Assembly (NCBI GenBank): GCA_016187565.1
Contig: JACPJR010000009.1
Location: 26,185-90,184, forward strand
Direction: 5' to 3'
Length of the DNA: 64,000 nucleotides
DNA from: Candidatus Woesearchaeota archaeon
GTDB lineage: Archaea; Nanobdellota; Nanobdellia; Woesearchaeales; JACPJR01
A program made the position numbers and the translations under genes. The notes under the pieces were generated by a model. The model was not told the DNA's origin. It searched no databases and saw only the letters and a list, made by a program, of their open reading frames with translations. Each line of letters begins with the position of its first letter. Position 1 is the stretch's first letter. Below, piece after piece: positions 33,520 to 43,417 of the stretch.

Positions 33520-34014
33520 CTATTTCAACACAATAATATTGGTCATTCCTCGACGCTTTCGTTCAAGGACATTATGGTGTTCTAATTTGTCCAGAATTCG
33601 AGTTATCTTTACTTTGGGAAATCCAGTTGTTTTTATGACATCACTCTGATACATAGATCCTTCATGCTCCTTTAGTAGTGTATAAATTATTTTTTCCTCT
33701 TCACTAAGGGTAGCGAGATCAACAGCTTTGTACTGCGATGTTTCTTTTACCTCTGCTTTTCCTCCTGCAATAGTCATATAACTACCGATACCCACTAAAA
33801 GAAAACCAATACTAAAGAGAAAGGTTAAAAGCCAAGATTTATCCTGCTCATGCACCGGACATTGGTTCATTTCAATCGTTGGATTGCTATGGACTGCTTC
33901 ACAGAGAAATGCATCTTTTTCGTCACTGTCTTTTTTCAACGACACCAAGGTAAGAAGAAGAATAGCTGCTAACGCAATGACGACCATTCCGAGGGTTCTT
34001 TTCTGCATAATCAT
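33520..34014 (-). CDS. Membrane-anchored winged-helix regulator
   Basis: A 164-aa protein with two membrane segments (about residues 8-26 and 60-80) flanking an outer loop with two Cys (FLCEAV, MNQCPVH), then a cytosolic MarR-like winged helix (LSEEEKIIYTLLKEHEGSMY, KITRILDKLEHHNVLERKRR). Same layout as the protein at 24939. A plausible thiol or metal sensor controlling the copper island. Confidence 0.82.
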   Translation of the reverse strand: MIMQKRTLGMVVIALAAILLLTLVSLKKDSDEKDAFLCEAVHSNPTIEMNQCPVHEQDKSWLLTFLFSIGFLLVGIGSYMTIAGGKAEVKETSQYKAVDLATLSEEEKIIYTLLKEHEGSMYQSDVIKTTGFPKVKITRILDKLEHHNVLERKRRGMTNIIVLK

Positions 34015-34062
34015 GTTGTGGGTTGGATTTTGTCCGTGAGTATACTTTGACAGTGCAGATAT

Positions 34063-34641
34063 TTAAAGCTTTCCAACTAACTCCAATCCCGGCTTGAGGG
34101 TCTGTTTTCCAGGTTCCCAATTTGCCGGACAAACCTCCCCACCATGCTCACGAACAAACTGCGCTGCCTTGACTTTTCTTAAGAGCTCTTTACTGCTTCT
34201 TCCGATGCTGTTATCATGAAATTCAAAGGCTTTTATCTTTCCTTCAGGATCAATAAGAATAGTTGCCCGTACACTCAACCCCTCTTCAGCGATATACGTC
34301 CCATATGCTCGACAGATTTTTCCTGTTGGATCTGCTACCATGGGAAAGGTTATTTTTTGAATGGTTTTTGAATTATCCCACCATGCCTTATGCACGAAGG
34401 TGGTATCAGTACTAATACTCAAAACTTCGACATTAGCTTCTTTTAACTGGCCATAACAATCCGCAAGATCCCCTAGCTCTGTCGGACAAACAAAGGTAAA
34501 GTCTGCAGGATAAAAGAATAGCACCAACCACTTCCCACTATAGTCTGTTGATGTCACTTGGATAACTTTATTCTGCTGAAATGCTTGAGCAGTAAAGCTT
34601 GGTGCACGTCCGTTAATCCTTATCATTGGTTCATGTTCCAT
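34063..34641 (-). CDS. 2-Cys peroxiredoxin (AhpC/Prx)
   Basis: About 192 aa. Peroxidatic Cys in FTFVCPTELGD near residue 48 and resolving Cys in GGEVCPANW near 168. The conserved HKAWW and GTYIAEEGLSVRATILID segments confirm a typical 2-Cys enzyme. It reduces hydrogen and organic peroxides. ATG 34641 follows GGTGAAATT. Its place next to CopA fits copper-driven oxidative stress. Confidence 0.95.
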   Translation of the reverse strand: MEHEPMIRINGRAPSFTAQAFQQNKVIQVTSTDYSGKWLVLFFYPADFTFVCPTELGDLADCYGQLKEANVEVLSISTDTTFVHKAWWDNSKTIQKITFPMVADPTGKICRAYGTYIAEEGLSVRATILIDPEGKIKAFEFHDNSIGRSSKELLRKVKAAQFVREHGGEVCPANWEPGKQTLKPGLELVGKL

Positions 34642-34736
34642 AATTTCACCTCGGATTGGCATACATCACTAGCCCGGTTTTGCTTCTGCTCAGAAGATTC
34701 CCTTCTTTAAATATCTTGTTAAGGCTTTTATCTGCT

Positions 34737-37310
34737 TTAGAGTCTCCATCGTCGCATCACCAAAGCATTGCTTACTACAGAGACCGAGCTAAAGGCCATT
34801 GCAGCGCCTGCAATAATGGGACTTAACAACCAGCCAGTGAAGGGATAGAGAATGCCAGCAGCAATAGGGATTCCAAGGACATTATAGAAAAATGCCCAGA
34901 AGAGATTCTGGCGAATCTTTCTCATGGTATATTTGCTCAATGCCATGGCCTTAGCCACATCACGCAGATCTTCCTTGATAAGGACAATATCGCCCGATTC
35001 AATTGCGATATCTGTTCCAGACCCAATCGCAATGCCTATATGCGCCTGTGCCAATGCAGGAGCATCATTAATACCATCCCCGACCATGGCAACTCGCTTT
35101 CCTTCCTTTTGCAACCGTTTTATCTCCTCAACCTTTTCTTCAGGCAAAACTTCTGCAAGGACACGGTCAATACCGACGTTCTTTGCAATGGCTTGAGCCG
35201 TTCTTGTGTTATCTCCGGTAAGCATGACCACTTCTTTTCCGAGGTCATGAAGCTCATTAACAGCATCTTTTGCATGCTCTTTGAGGGTATCGGCAACCGC
35301 AATAATCCCTGCTATGTTTTTATCGACCCCAAGAATAATAGCGGTCTTTCCTTCATGTTCTAGTCGTTGGAGAGCCTCCTCGAAAGGTGTAATAGAGATA
35401 CCTTTGTCTTTCATCAAAGACCTATTTCCCAACAAAATTCTCTTACGGTCAACAGTTGCTTCTAACCCTTTACCGCTTATCGAAATAAAGTTTGCAGGGT
35501 CTCGGAGTTTAATCTTTTTTTCTGTAGCTTTTTTGACAATTGCCTCTCCCAACGGATGTTCGCTACGCTTTTCGGCAATAGCCGCATATTCTAAAATTTC
35601 TGTTTCAGTAAACCCCTTTGCAGCCACAATATCCGTAACCTCTGGTTCTCCCTTGGTTAATGTTCCTGTTTTATCAAAGACAATGGTTGTAATATCCTGT
35701 GCTTTTTGGAGTGCCTCGGCACTTTTAATCAAAATGCCATGCTCAGCGCCCTTACCTGTTCCTACCATAATGGCTGTTGGTGTGGCAAGTCCCAAGGCAC
35801 AGGGACATGCAATAATAAGTACAGCAACAAAGATCGTTAATGCAAAGGAGAAACTCATGCCCAGAAGCAACCAGATAATAAACGAAACGATTGCGATAAC
35901 AATGACGGCTGGAACAAAGTACGAAGAAACCTTATCAGCTAATTGCTGGATAGGTGCTTTGCTTCCCTGTGCCTCTTCAACGAGTTTAATAATCTGTGCA
36001 AGTGCGGTTTCTGAACCGACTTTTGTTGCTCTGAAGGTAAAGCTTCCCTGTTTGTTGATGGTTGCTCCAATAACCGTATCTCCTTTCTGCTTTTCTACGG
36101 GGATGCTCTCTCCGGTAATCATACTCTCATCAACGCTTGAGTGTCCGTCGACGAGTTGTCCGTCTACCGGAATCTTTTGTCCTGGTTTAACGACAACAAG
36201 ATCTCCTACTTGAACCTGTTCAACAGGAATTTCTATTTCTTTTCCTCCACGCTTGACAATTGCGGTCTTTGCCTGTAATCCCATCAACTTTCTAATTGCC
36301 TCAGAGGTTCTTCCTTTTGCAATTGCTTCAAGATATTTTCCCAAGAGGATGAAGGCAATAAGCAAAGCAGCAACCTCATAGTAGAGGTCATGGGGACCAT
36401 ACGTTTGGTTCCCCATCCAAATCATGATGGATATAACTACCGAGTAGAGGTATGCAGTTCCGGTTCCAACAGCAACAAGTGTATCCATGGTTGCTGTTCT
36501 GGTGCGATAAGCGCCAAGTAGACCACGAGAATAAAAGAAAGATCCGGCTAACAACACAGGGGTTGCCAAAAGAAATTGGATGAGGGGGAGATTCTCTTCA
36601 AGAAACATTGGCAGTTCAATAGGTAAGAGTGGCATAACCATTGCGAGGATCAAGAGGGGAACAGAAAAAAAGGTGGCGGTGAACATCCTTTGTTTAAGAT
36701 CACGAATTTCTTTCTCCCTAGCTTTTTTTTCCCTGTCTACCGATGCACTTCCTGTACCTTCGTCTACGGGAGTATATCCTAAATCAAGAATCGTCTTTTT
36801 GATGAGATCCGGAGAGGTCGTACGTGGGTCATAGGTAATGATTGCTTTCTGCGTAACAAACAATTCTTTTGCAATAACCCCTTTAAGGCGACGTAATGCG
36901 CCATCTATGGTACTGACACAGTGAGGATTATCCATGCCAACAATGGTAAGTTTAAGTGTTCTTTGTTTCTCATTACCAATGCTCTTACCCATACCATGAG
37001 TACTTGCTTCTGGTACGCTTTCTGAAATGACTTTATAGCCACTTTTCTCAATAGATTTCACAAGCTCTCCTTTCCCTACATTTACAGGATCAAAGGTAAC
37101 GTAGGCTTTTTCACTTGCAAAATTAACTGCTGCTTTTTTTACACCTTGCATTTTGATGAGATTCTTTTCAATGGTCATCGCACAACTTGCGCAATGCATT
37201 CCCTGGAGCGAAAGAATACACGTTATATCTCCTGAATCCTTTACTGGATCTTTTGTTACTGTAGATCCTGTCGTTACCTTTATATTTCTGGTTTTAGAAT
37301 CTTTCATCAT
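34737..37310 (-). CDS. copA: Copper-exporting P1B-type ATPase
   Basis: 857 aa. Two N-terminal HMA domains: the first with [10 protein letters not shown], the second degenerate ([10 protein letters not shown], one Cys lost). The membrane CPC motif reads [13 protein letters not shown]; the phosphorylation loop is [11 protein letters not shown]; the ATP-binding HP motif is [10 protein letters not shown]; the hinge is [10 protein letters not shown]. These define a Cu(I)-type ATPase. Probably exports copper; central gene of the island. The start overlaps the methyltransferase gene by 17 nt. Confidence 0.96.
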   Translation of the reverse strand: MMKDSKTRNIKVTTGSTVTKDPVKDSGDITCILSLQGMHCASCAMTIEKNLIKMQGVKKAAVNFASEKAYVTFDPVNVGKGELVKSIEKSGYKVISESVPEASTHGMGKSIGNEKQRTLKLTIVGMDNPHCVSTIDGALRRLKGVIAKELFVTQKAIITYDPRTTSPDLIKKTILDLGYTPVDEGTGSASVDREKKAREKEIRDLKQRMFTATFFSVPLLILAMVMPLLPIELPMFLEENLPLIQFLLATPVLLAGSFFYSRGLLGAYRTRTATMDTLVAVGTGTAYLYSVVISIMIWMGNQTYGPHDLYYEVAALLIAFILLGKYLEAIAKGRTSEAIRKLMGLQAKTAIVKRGGKEIEIPVEQVQVGDLVVVKPGQKIPVDGQLVDGHSSVDESMITGESIPVEKQKGDTVIGATINKQGSFTFRATKVGSETALAQIIKLVEEAQGSKAPIQQLADKVSSYFVPAVIVIAIVSFIIWLLLGMSFSFALTIFVAVLIIACPCALGLATPTAIMVGTGKGAEHGILIKSAEALQKAQDITTIVFDKTGTLTKGEPEVTDIVAAKGFTETEILEYAAIAEKRSEHPLGEAIVKKATEKKIKLRDPANFISISGKGLEATVDRKRILLGNRSLMKDKGISITPFEEALQRLEHEGKTAIILGVDKNIAGIIAVADTLKEHAKDAVNELHDLGKEVVMLTGDNTRTAQAIAKNVGIDRVLAEVLPEEKVEEIKRLQKEGKRVAMVGDGINDAPALAQAHIGIAIGSGTDIAIESGDIVLIKEDLRDVAKAMALSKYTMRKIRQNLFWAFFYNVLGIPIAAGILYPFTGWLLSPIIAGAAMAFSSVSVVSNALVMRRWRL

Positions 37311-37929
37311 ATCCTCCTGTTCTTATAATCAGAAGTGTTGCAATGCCACAGGCATACCGCTTTTTGATTTTCTCACCAGGCATTTTATCTATTTCTTCTT
37401 TAGGAATATAGTTGGCTGAGAAGAGCCGAACAAAAGGATAGAACCACCAATGGACGTACCATCGTGGCTTTGTGAGAAGCACGATGATCATAGAGCCTCC
37501 TTTCTTTAAATGGCTAAAATACGCTCGCACAACCCGAGAGGGATTCGTAATGTGGGATAATACCCACGTTGTTATAATGACATCATAGTTTCCCTTGAGT
37601 GGTTTTTTGGTGAGGTCATGGAAATTGAATTTTATTCTCCTTTGCGACCCATACTTTTTGCGTGCTTGGGAAAGCATCTCCTCAGAAAAATCAATGCCGG
37701 TGTACTGTTGAAAAGGAATCTTCTGTTCAAGAAGCCTGCCTGCATTGATGCCAGTTCCACAGCCTAAGTCTAGGATCTGTGTTGTTGGTTTACTCATTTT
37801 CTTTACCTGTCGAAGAAATTCTTCCTCTGCCTTTGCAGAAACTATCTTGGTCCATACTCTACGAAAGGGATCATACCATCCAGCATTACTCAGTCCATAC
37901 ATTCGCTTAACATTTGCCTCGTGGCTCAT
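37294..37929 (-). CDS. SAM-dependent methyltransferase
   Basis: A 211-aa class I methyltransferase: motif [18 protein letters not shown] near residue 57, post-motif [14 protein letters not shown], and [13 protein letters not shown] for motif IV. Substrate unknown; a small-molecule or quinone-type methylation is possible. Overlaps its upstream paralogue by 4 nt and copA by 17 nt. Confidence 0.9.
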   Translation of the reverse strand: MSHEANVKRMYGLSNAGWYDPFRRVWTKIVSAKAEEEFLRQVKKMSKPTTQILDLGCGTGINAGRLLEQKIPFQQYTGIDFSEEMLSQARKKYGSQRRIKFNFHDLTKKPLKGNYDVIITTWVLSHITNPSRVVRAYFSHLKKGGSMIIVLLTKPRWYVHWWFYPFVRLFSANYIPKEEIDKMPGEKIKKRYACGIATLLIIRTGGYDERF

Positions 37930-38573
37930 GGCATATTTCTAACCGGCTTATCTTTTTCACTACCTGATTTTTTTGCTACGAATAACCTAAACACGTCAAA
38001 CAGTGCAAGATTTTTATCTTCTTCAAGATTTAGACCAGCACGAAAGATGTTTGTTTTTGTGTCCCTGACAATTTCAGCTCCAAAGAGCCGTTTGGTGATA
38101 GGATTATGAAGATACTCACACCATGCAATGAGCGTATGCTTGCTCAGTACGTGTTCTATCATGATTAATTTTCCTGTTGGTTTTAACACACGGTTAATCT
38201 CCTTTAGTCCATTGACCGGATTGGGAACAGAGCAAAAAACACACGAGGTAATAACATAATCAAAGGTGTTCTCGGGAAATTCAAGATGTTCTACGTCCAT
38301 CTGTAGAAGAGTTACGTTCTTTCTTCCTTCTTTTTGCAGGCGTTGTTTTGCACGTTCCAACATGTTTTGGGCAAAATCAATACCAATGACCTCTGCATTT
38401 TGGTGGTAGTACGGAATGTTTTTCCCTGTACCTACACCAACATCCAGGATTTTTCCGTCTAGGTTACTAAAAAAAGCCTTCCGCCATTTCCGAAAGAGAA
38501 GGATCTCTCCCCCAGCTTCGAAAAAATCATATAAGGGTGCAATGCGATTGTATCGTTCTTGTGTTGACGCCAT
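37926..38573 (-). CDS. SAM-dependent methyltransferase (UbiE/arsenite-type)
   Basis: A 215-aa class I methyltransferase: ILDVGVGTGKNIPYYHQ, VIGIDFAQNML and DYVITSCVFCSVPNP. The overall order and the C-terminal KLIMIEHVLSKH resemble the UbiE-like family of phospholipid or quinone methyltransferases. First of a coupled pair. Confidence 0.9.
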   Translation of the reverse strand: MASTQERYNRIAPLYDFFEAGGEILLFRKWRKAFFSNLDGKILDVGVGTGKNIPYYHQNAEVIGIDFAQNMLERAKQRLQKEGRKNVTLLQMDVEHLEFPENTFDYVITSCVFCSVPNPVNGLKEINRVLKPTGKLIMIEHVLSKHTLIAWCEYLHNPITKRLFGAEIVRDTKTNIFRAGLNLEEDKNLALFDVFRLFVAKKSGSEKDKPVRNMP

Positions 38574-38628
38574 CTTCGTTTATTATCCACGCCCTATTTT
38601 TCTTTATATTCTCAAAAAATCATAACAT

Positions 38629-38874
38629 TCAAATAAAAAGATTGTACAGCCAGCCAAGGAGGTAGAGGCCAACAAAACCAAAAATAGCAGCTTCAATCAT
38701 CCCAGTAATTACTCCCTGAATGGTGAGGGAGAAAAACATATGTTGTGATTCCATGATTTCAGCAGCTTCAGTGTACACACCAATGTTCCCCCCAATCCCC
38801 AGTAAAAGTACCGTAAGAGCAGCGAGAATTGCACCTGCATAGCCGAGACCGAGTGAATTTATTTTTTCTGACAT
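38629..38874 (-). CDS. DUF5676-like small membrane protein
   Basis: An 81-aa protein with two membrane segments: NSLGLGYAGAILAALTVLLL, then an outer loop AAEIMESQHMFFS, then GMIEAAIFGFVGLYLLGWLY. This fits DUF5676-type proteins, small membrane proteins commonly found near copper or heavy-metal genes. Function unknown. Confidence 0.75.
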   Translation of the reverse strand: MSEKINSLGLGYAGAILAALTVLLLGIGGNIGVYTEAAEIMESQHMFFSLTIQGVITGMIEAAIFGFVGLYLLGWLYNLFI

Positions 38875-38976
38875 AAAGGTTTTACCTCTTCTCTTTGTTT
38901 ATCTTTGACGACAAGCTTATAAATCCATCAAAAAATCAATAATCTTCTCTTTCATAACTTTATCCTTCTTATCCCC

Positions 38977-39507
38977 TTACTTCCACGTAAATACCCGTTC
39001 ATTGACGAGTGGAATTCCTGTAATCGTGATGGTAAATGGAGTAATATCTCCTCTATCATCTACAGGAAACACCAAAGTGCCGGATAGGTGATGGCCTTGT
39101 AAACTTGGAGCTTCTGTAGGAGCTATAGTCTTTCCATTATAACTAAGTTTTGTTATTGCACGCAAATCAAACTTGCTTAGATCAACTGAATGGGTGTTGG
39201 CAGCAAGGTCCACGCGAAGTTTACCCTCTTTTACCGGGTAGGGAACAAGGTCAATGGCAACATCTCCGGTTTCAGTTGTTCCGGTTGAGACCGTTGCAAA
39301 TGGTGTGCTTTCCTTTCCGGTTATTTGGTTTTGATTATTTTGGGAAGGATTTGGAGTTATACCCGGGGATATCTTTGCTCCATTATTTTCTGATTGGCCA
39401 AAGGCTCCATCAGCAACCATACTGAAAATCGTGTAACCCAGAGCAATAATGGCAAGTCCTAAGATGACATAACCAAGTACTGAATAACTTATTCGCATGT
39501 ATGACAC
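38977..39507 (-). CDS. Membrane-anchored exported protein
   Basis: A 176-aa protein with one N-terminal membrane segment (LGYVILGLAIIALGYTIFSM), a Gly/Asn/Pro-rich linker and a beta-rich outer domain of about 110 residues. No cysteines in the outer domain. Unrecognised. Overlaps the upstream gene by 19 nt. Confidence 0.7.
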   Translation of the reverse strand: MSYMRISYSVLGYVILGLAIIALGYTIFSMVADGAFGQSENNGAKISPGITPNPSQNNQNQITGKESTPFATVSTGTTETGDVAIDLVPYPVKEGKLRVDLAANTHSVDLSKFDLRAITKLSYNGKTIAPTEAPSLQGHHLSGTLVFPVDDRGDITPFTITITGIPLVNERVFTWK

Positions 39508-39911
39508 CTCTTCTGTTGTATTTTTTCTTTGACAAACAAAACAATACCGCTAAGAGCAACAATCCCCCCAATAACCCAAAACACGGCTATGAATGATTGT
39601 ACTGATTGGAAAGGTACGCCTGCAATAATGAGCCCTGTGTTGATTAAGATCAAATTTCGCGAAATGCATTTCTTCTTGGCATACATGAGCATAGTAATCC
39701 CTAATAAAAGCAGAGCCATGGTCCATAATGGCAATGCTATTGTCGTCAGGAATTGTAAGGGCATTCCTGTTAATGTAATACCAATAATTCCAAGGAGCGC
39801 AATAATCCCTAGACAGACATTGTGACAGATCTGCCATGACCCCAGAATACTCGCTATACCAGAGACGCTTCCTGTTGCGCCAATAACCCGTTCCTTTAAA
39901 GCCGTTGCCAT
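39489..39911 (-). CDS. Four-pass membrane protein with CHNVC motif
   Basis: A 140-aa protein with four membrane segments. SWQICHNVCLGIIALLG places a C-x3-C pair with His at the first segment, and the C-terminus carries another pair (KRCHTCE). Metal or thiol chemistry is suggested; family not assigned. Its promoter region is directly next to the 95-bp repeat at 39935. Confidence 0.7.
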   Translation of the reverse strand: MATALKERVIGATGSVSGIASILGSWQICHNVCLGIIALLGIIGITLTGMPLQFLTTIALPLWTMALLLLGITMLMYAKKKCISRNLILINTGLIIAGVPFQSVQSFIAVFWVIGGIVALSGIVLFVKEKIQQKRCHTCE

Positions 39912-39934
39912 AGCATAAACACCTTAGTCTATTT

Positions 39935-40029
39935 TATAGCAAAGGACACTAATAACCGTAACTTTATGTCCTTTGCTTATTAGGAAAAGACATACAAATT
40001 ATTACGAAAATTAATGTATTTTCCTATAG
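39935..40029. repeat. 95-bp twin-hairpin repeat, family 2, copy A
   Basis: Two hairpins: AGCAAAGGACA / TGTCCTTTGCT (11-bp perfect stem, 18-nt loop) and TAGGAAAA / TTTTCCTA (8 bp, extended by ACAT/ATGT after a mismatch). The inverted copy at 43969-44063 differs by a single base that I can see. Ends read TATAGC and CTATAG. Confidence 0.85.
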
Positions 40030-40075
40030 TTCTTTACCATTCAAATTCTCTTCCTTTCTCGCTTAACATCTTTCC

Positions 40076-40210
40076 TTACTTGTTCTTTTTGGTGAAGTCG
40101 TCTAGACAATGCTTACTACAAAACCAGTTTCCTTCATGTTCAAGTCCTTTCCCTTTTTCTTCTTTCATCCCACAAACAGGATCCTTTCGCTTGAATAATC
40201 CAAACACCAT
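40076..40210 (-). CDS. Small YHS-type metal-binding protein
   Basis: A 44-aa protein beginning MVFGLFKRKDPVCGMKEEKG and ending with WFCSKHCLDDFTKKNK. DPVCGM plus F-C-S-x2-C is the YHS/TRASH heavy-metal-binding pattern. It fits the copper island. Starts at ATG 40210. Confidence 0.78.
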   Translation of the reverse strand: MVFGLFKRKDPVCGMKEEKGKGLEHEGNWFCSKHCLDDFTKKNK

Positions 40211-40271
40211 GCTCTCACCTCAATGTTTGCTCTTGCATTTTTTTATCCATGTAAACTATCATTTCTGATTC

Positions 40272-40460
40272 TTAGATTTTGATTTTTTTTGATGATGGGT
40301 TTCTGAACTGTTCATATCTCTTATAACAGGTTTTGCAACAAAAATATTTCTTGACCGCTCCGCATTTCCGTACTACTTTGTTTTCCTCCTTCACCGGCAT
40401 GCCACACAACGCACAGTAAAGGGCAATAGCTCTTTTAGCATGCTCCATAACCTGTTCCAT
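40272..40460 (-). CDS. Small TRASH-like metal-binding protein
   Basis: A 62-aa protein with CALCGMPV and a second Cys group (FCCKTCYKRYEQF), the C-x2-C-G-M ... C-x2-C order of TRASH-like metal-binding modules. Neighbour of the YHS protein; likely a metal sensor or chaperone. Confidence 0.78.
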   Translation of the reverse strand: MEQVMEHAKRAIALYCALCGMPVKEENKVVRKCGAVKKYFCCKTCYKRYEQFRNPSSKKIKI

Positions 40461-40577
40461 ATGATCGCCCCATCATTAGGGAAACTTATCTCTTATTTAA
40501 TAATTTCGCCCATATTTTCTAACAAAAAGAAAATTATTTATATTATTTATCACTTTGTTAAATCTTAAGTGGAAATA

Positions 40578-41528
40578 ATGGGACATCTTGACAAAGTGGA
40601 ACGTGCAATTCTCTGTGGGTTAGATTGTAATTCTCGCCAGGCATTGGTATCTCTCGGCAAATCCGTTAGGTTAACAAAAGAATCTGTCCACTATCGCCTG
40701 AAGCAGCTTGAAGCAAGGCATATCATCCTTGGCTATCCGACGATCATCAGTCTTGCGAAGATGGGAAAAATGCATGTAGAACTCTTTCTTAAAGTTCATA
40801 ATGTTACTCTTGGATTAAAGCATGAAATGATTCATTTCTTTGTACAGCAACCAGAAATCGTGTCCGTTGCCAGTTGTAAAGGAAATTGGGATATCATCCT
40901 CGGAATCGTCGTTCATGATATTACTGAGCTGAACAGAGTAAAGGATAGAATTTGTGATACCTATGCGCTTTACTTTGCTGAATTATCGTTGTCATATACC
41001 ACGGAAACTTATTTTCTCGGGAGAAAGTATCTTGTCGGAAAAGATATTCACATTACTCAGCAGGTGGATAAGCCTGCAAAAGAAAGCATCACTCCTCATG
41101 ATGACCATATTCTTGCAAGCATCTCACAAAATGCACGAAAAAGTCTCCTTCAGATTGCTCATGAAACAGGTATATCTGCAAAAGTGGTTGCCTATCATCT
41201 TAAAAAATTAGAGAGAACCAACATCATCCAGAAATACACGGTTGCATTAAATATGAATGCTCTTGGTATGACGACCTACAAATTACTTTTGCGGATCAAG
41301 CACAGTTCCTATAAAAAAACCTTATTAGCATTTTTTCATCGGCAACCAAATACCGTCCAAGTTCGAGAGGTATTGGCAAACTGGAGCCTTGAACCAACCA
41401 TTGAGGTGGAGTCTGCTGAACAGTTCTATGCTATTGTTCATGCGATTGAAGATCAATTTGGTGAGGCAATTATGACGCATAGCTCTTTTATGATTGACAA
41501 GGACTATAAGGCCGAGTATTACCAATAA
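40578..41528 (+). CDS. Lrp/AsnC-family regulator, tandem form
   Basis: About 316 aa, twice the usual Lrp length. Two helix-turn-helix units are visible: LVSLGKSVRLTKESVHYRLK near residue 28 and LLQIAHETGISAKVVAYHLK near 200, each followed by a ligand-like alpha/beta domain (NWDIILGIVV; LANWSLEPTIEVES). Duplicated archaeal Lrp-like proteins act as global or local regulators. Starts at ATG 40578 (GTG 40569 possible). Likely controls the oxidoreductase gene that follows. Confidence 0.86.
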   Translation: MGHLDKVERAILCGLDCNSRQALVSLGKSVRLTKESVHYRLKQLEARHIILGYPTIISLAKMGKMHVELFLKVHNVTLGLKHEMIHFFVQQPEIVSVASCKGNWDIILGIVVHDITELNRVKDRICDTYALYFAELSLSYTTETYFLGRKYLVGKDIHITQQVDKPAKESITPHDDHILASISQNARKSLLQIAHETGISAKVVAYHLKKLERTNIIQKYTVALNMNALGMTTYKLLLRIKHSSYKKTLLAFFHRQPNTVQVREVLANWSLEPTIEVESAEQFYAIVHAIEDQFGEAIMTHSSFMIDKDYKAEYYQ

Positions 41529-41569
41529 CGTTTATATAGCTGAATGATTCTTTGCCTCAACGATGAAGT

Positions 41570-42826
41570 ATGAAACAATGCCCAACGTGTGGTTCTGATG
41601 CCATTACCCTTGCTGTCGGGGGCCAGATCGGTAAGTATGAATGTAAGTCCTGTGGGTATATTGGGCCATTAATCCTCGAAGAAACGCGACAAAAGCAGAC
41701 AAACAAACCCTCTCTTGTCATTCTCGGTGCAGGTTTTGCTGGCTTGGCGGTTGCATTTACCCTCAGAAAAAAACTGGGCGATCAAATAACAATTACGGTT
41801 GTCGATAAGAATTCATACAATGTGTTTCATCCCGGGCTTATCGAGTATGTTGGAGGAAGATTGCAGCGAGAAGAGATTACCCTTGATTTACCAAAGAGAT
41901 TTCTCGAAAATAACATTACCTTTATCCAAGGAAAAGTAATGCACCTTGATCGAATAAAAAAACAAGTTTACGTGGCAAAGGCATCAGGAAACAAACCTCT
42001 GCACTATGATTATCTGGTCATTGCTTTGGGACTTGAGACAAACACCTATGGAATTCAGCAACTGAAAGAACAAACCTGTTTTTTTAAGTCGCTTGAAGAC
42101 GCGAATAGGGTTCGTCAAACAATCAAAAAAATTACTGCAGCGCAGCATCAACTAGCTATTGCGATTGTTGGTGGTGGTCCAACAGGGGTTGAACTTGCAG
42201 TGAGTTTACGTGATTATTGTATTACCCTTTTTCCATATCATCGGATTTCTTTTACTATTATTCATGGGAGTGAACGCTTAGTCAAACAACTCCCGCTCTT
42301 CGTGAGCAAAAAAATCCATTCTCTCCTGGAAAAAAGGAAAATAAAGATTTTACTTGACACCAGGGTAACAAAAGTAAGTAACCACACCCTCCATTTTGGA
42401 GACGATCAAACAATGACTGCCGATTGCATTTTGTGGGTGCCCGGTATTACCTTACCTAAGGAACTAGAAGAGCTGCCTTTAGAATCATGTGCAAATGGTA
42501 TTTATGTTACCCCAACACTCCAAACAATTACCGATCCCTGTATTTTTGCTGTTGGTGATTGTGCTACGTTCAAAGACGAGCAGCTTTCACAAAAAACAAT
42601 TAAGCGAGCCCAAACTGCGAATTATCACGGAAAATTGGCTGCTGACAATATTATTGCCGAGCTTTTTTCCAAGAAAAAAAAGACATGGAAGCCTTCAGAG
42701 ATTCCAACGATTCTGACGTTTAATGAAGACAGCATGCTCCATTACAAGCGATGGTGCTTCAAAAGCAGATTTGTTTTGTCCTTAGAACATCTTATCCGTT
42801 TTCGTCATCAATGGTCCTACCGGTAA
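41570..42826 (+). CDS. Zinc-ribbon-fused NDH-2-like FAD oxidoreductase
   Basis: A 418-aa protein. Residues 1-30 form a zinc ribbon (CPTCGSD ... CKSCGYIG). The rest is a two-dinucleotide-binding oxidoreductase: FAD motif VILGAGFAGLAVA near residue 47, NAD motif IAIVGGGPTGVELA near 197, and the FAD-closing VFAVGDCATF near 325. It fits type II NADH dehydrogenase or sulfide:quinone reductase relatives; no SQR Cys pair is evident. Peripheral membrane. Confidence 0.88.
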   Translation: MKQCPTCGSDAITLAVGGQIGKYECKSCGYIGPLILEETRQKQTNKPSLVILGAGFAGLAVAFTLRKKLGDQITITVVDKNSYNVFHPGLIEYVGGRLQREEITLDLPKRFLENNITFIQGKVMHLDRIKKQVYVAKASGNKPLHYDYLVIALGLETNTYGIQQLKEQTCFFKSLEDANRVRQTIKKITAAQHQLAIAIVGGGPTGVELAVSLRDYCITLFPYHRISFTIIHGSERLVKQLPLFVSKKIHSLLEKRKIKILLDTRVTKVSNHTLHFGDDQTMTADCILWVPGITLPKELEELPLESCANGIYVTPTLQTITDPCIFAVGDCATFKDEQLSQKTIKRAQTANYHGKLAADNIIAELFSKKKKTWKPSEIPTILTFNEDSMLHYKRWCFKSRFVLSLEHLIRFRHQWSYR

Positions 42827-42856
42827 ATACAATAAATAACTGAGGAGGAAGGAATC

Positions 42857-43312
42857 ATGCGATCAGCTCAACTACCGTTGCCATCAACCTATGTTTCTTA
42901 CGCACCGATGATTTTGCGTTTAGGTCTCAGCATTGTTTTTCTCTGGTTCGGTATTACTCAGCTGGTGAATCCTGAATCCTTTTTAGGATATATTCCCCAA
43001 TGGCTTTATCCTCACCCTCTGGATATGATGCATGAACATCCCCTGCAGATGTTCCACCAACTTCCGCTTACCCCTCATCTCATTATCATGGGTAATGGCA
43101 TTATTGAGATCATTCTTGGAGGCATGCTTTTGCTAGGGTTATTGACGCGTATCGTTGCGCTTCTCTTAATGGGACATCTTTTGGTTATTATGCTTGGACT
43201 TGGTTACAATGACATTGCTGTTCGTGACTTCGGATTGTTCATAGCTACCCTGAGTGTTTTCCTCCATGGCCCTGACCAATGGTGCGTTGATTTCCGTTTA
43301 CAAAAAACTTAA
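42857..43312 (+). CDS. DoxX-like membrane protein
   Basis: A 151-aa protein with four membrane segments, opening with PMILRLGLSIVFLWFGITQL and closing with VRDFGLFIATLSVFLHGPDQ, the DoxX pattern. A His-rich loop (HPLDMMHEHPLQMFHQ) is unusual and may bind metal. It follows the NDH-2-like gene by 30 nt with a strong GGAGGAAGG site, so they are likely one unit. Confidence 0.86.
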   Translation: MRSAQLPLPSTYVSYAPMILRLGLSIVFLWFGITQLVNPESFLGYIPQWLYPHPLDMMHEHPLQMFHQLPLTPHLIIMGNGIIEIILGGMLLLGLLTRIVALLLMGHLLVIMLGLGYNDIAVRDFGLFIATLSVFLHGPDQWCVDFRLQKT

Positions 43313-43417
43313 ACAATCTCCAAAAACAGAAGCATTTATGGAAGATGGTTTTGCCTTTGAGAATCCAGAGATTTAAGTAAAAAGTATAAAAATGCCCTCT
43401 TCAAAAGAATAGGACTC

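Noticed and set aside
35281..36213. A 310-codon plus-strand frame opposite copA
   Set aside because: Long, but fully antisense to a strongly conserved P-type ATPase and with no recognisable domain or ribosome-binding site.
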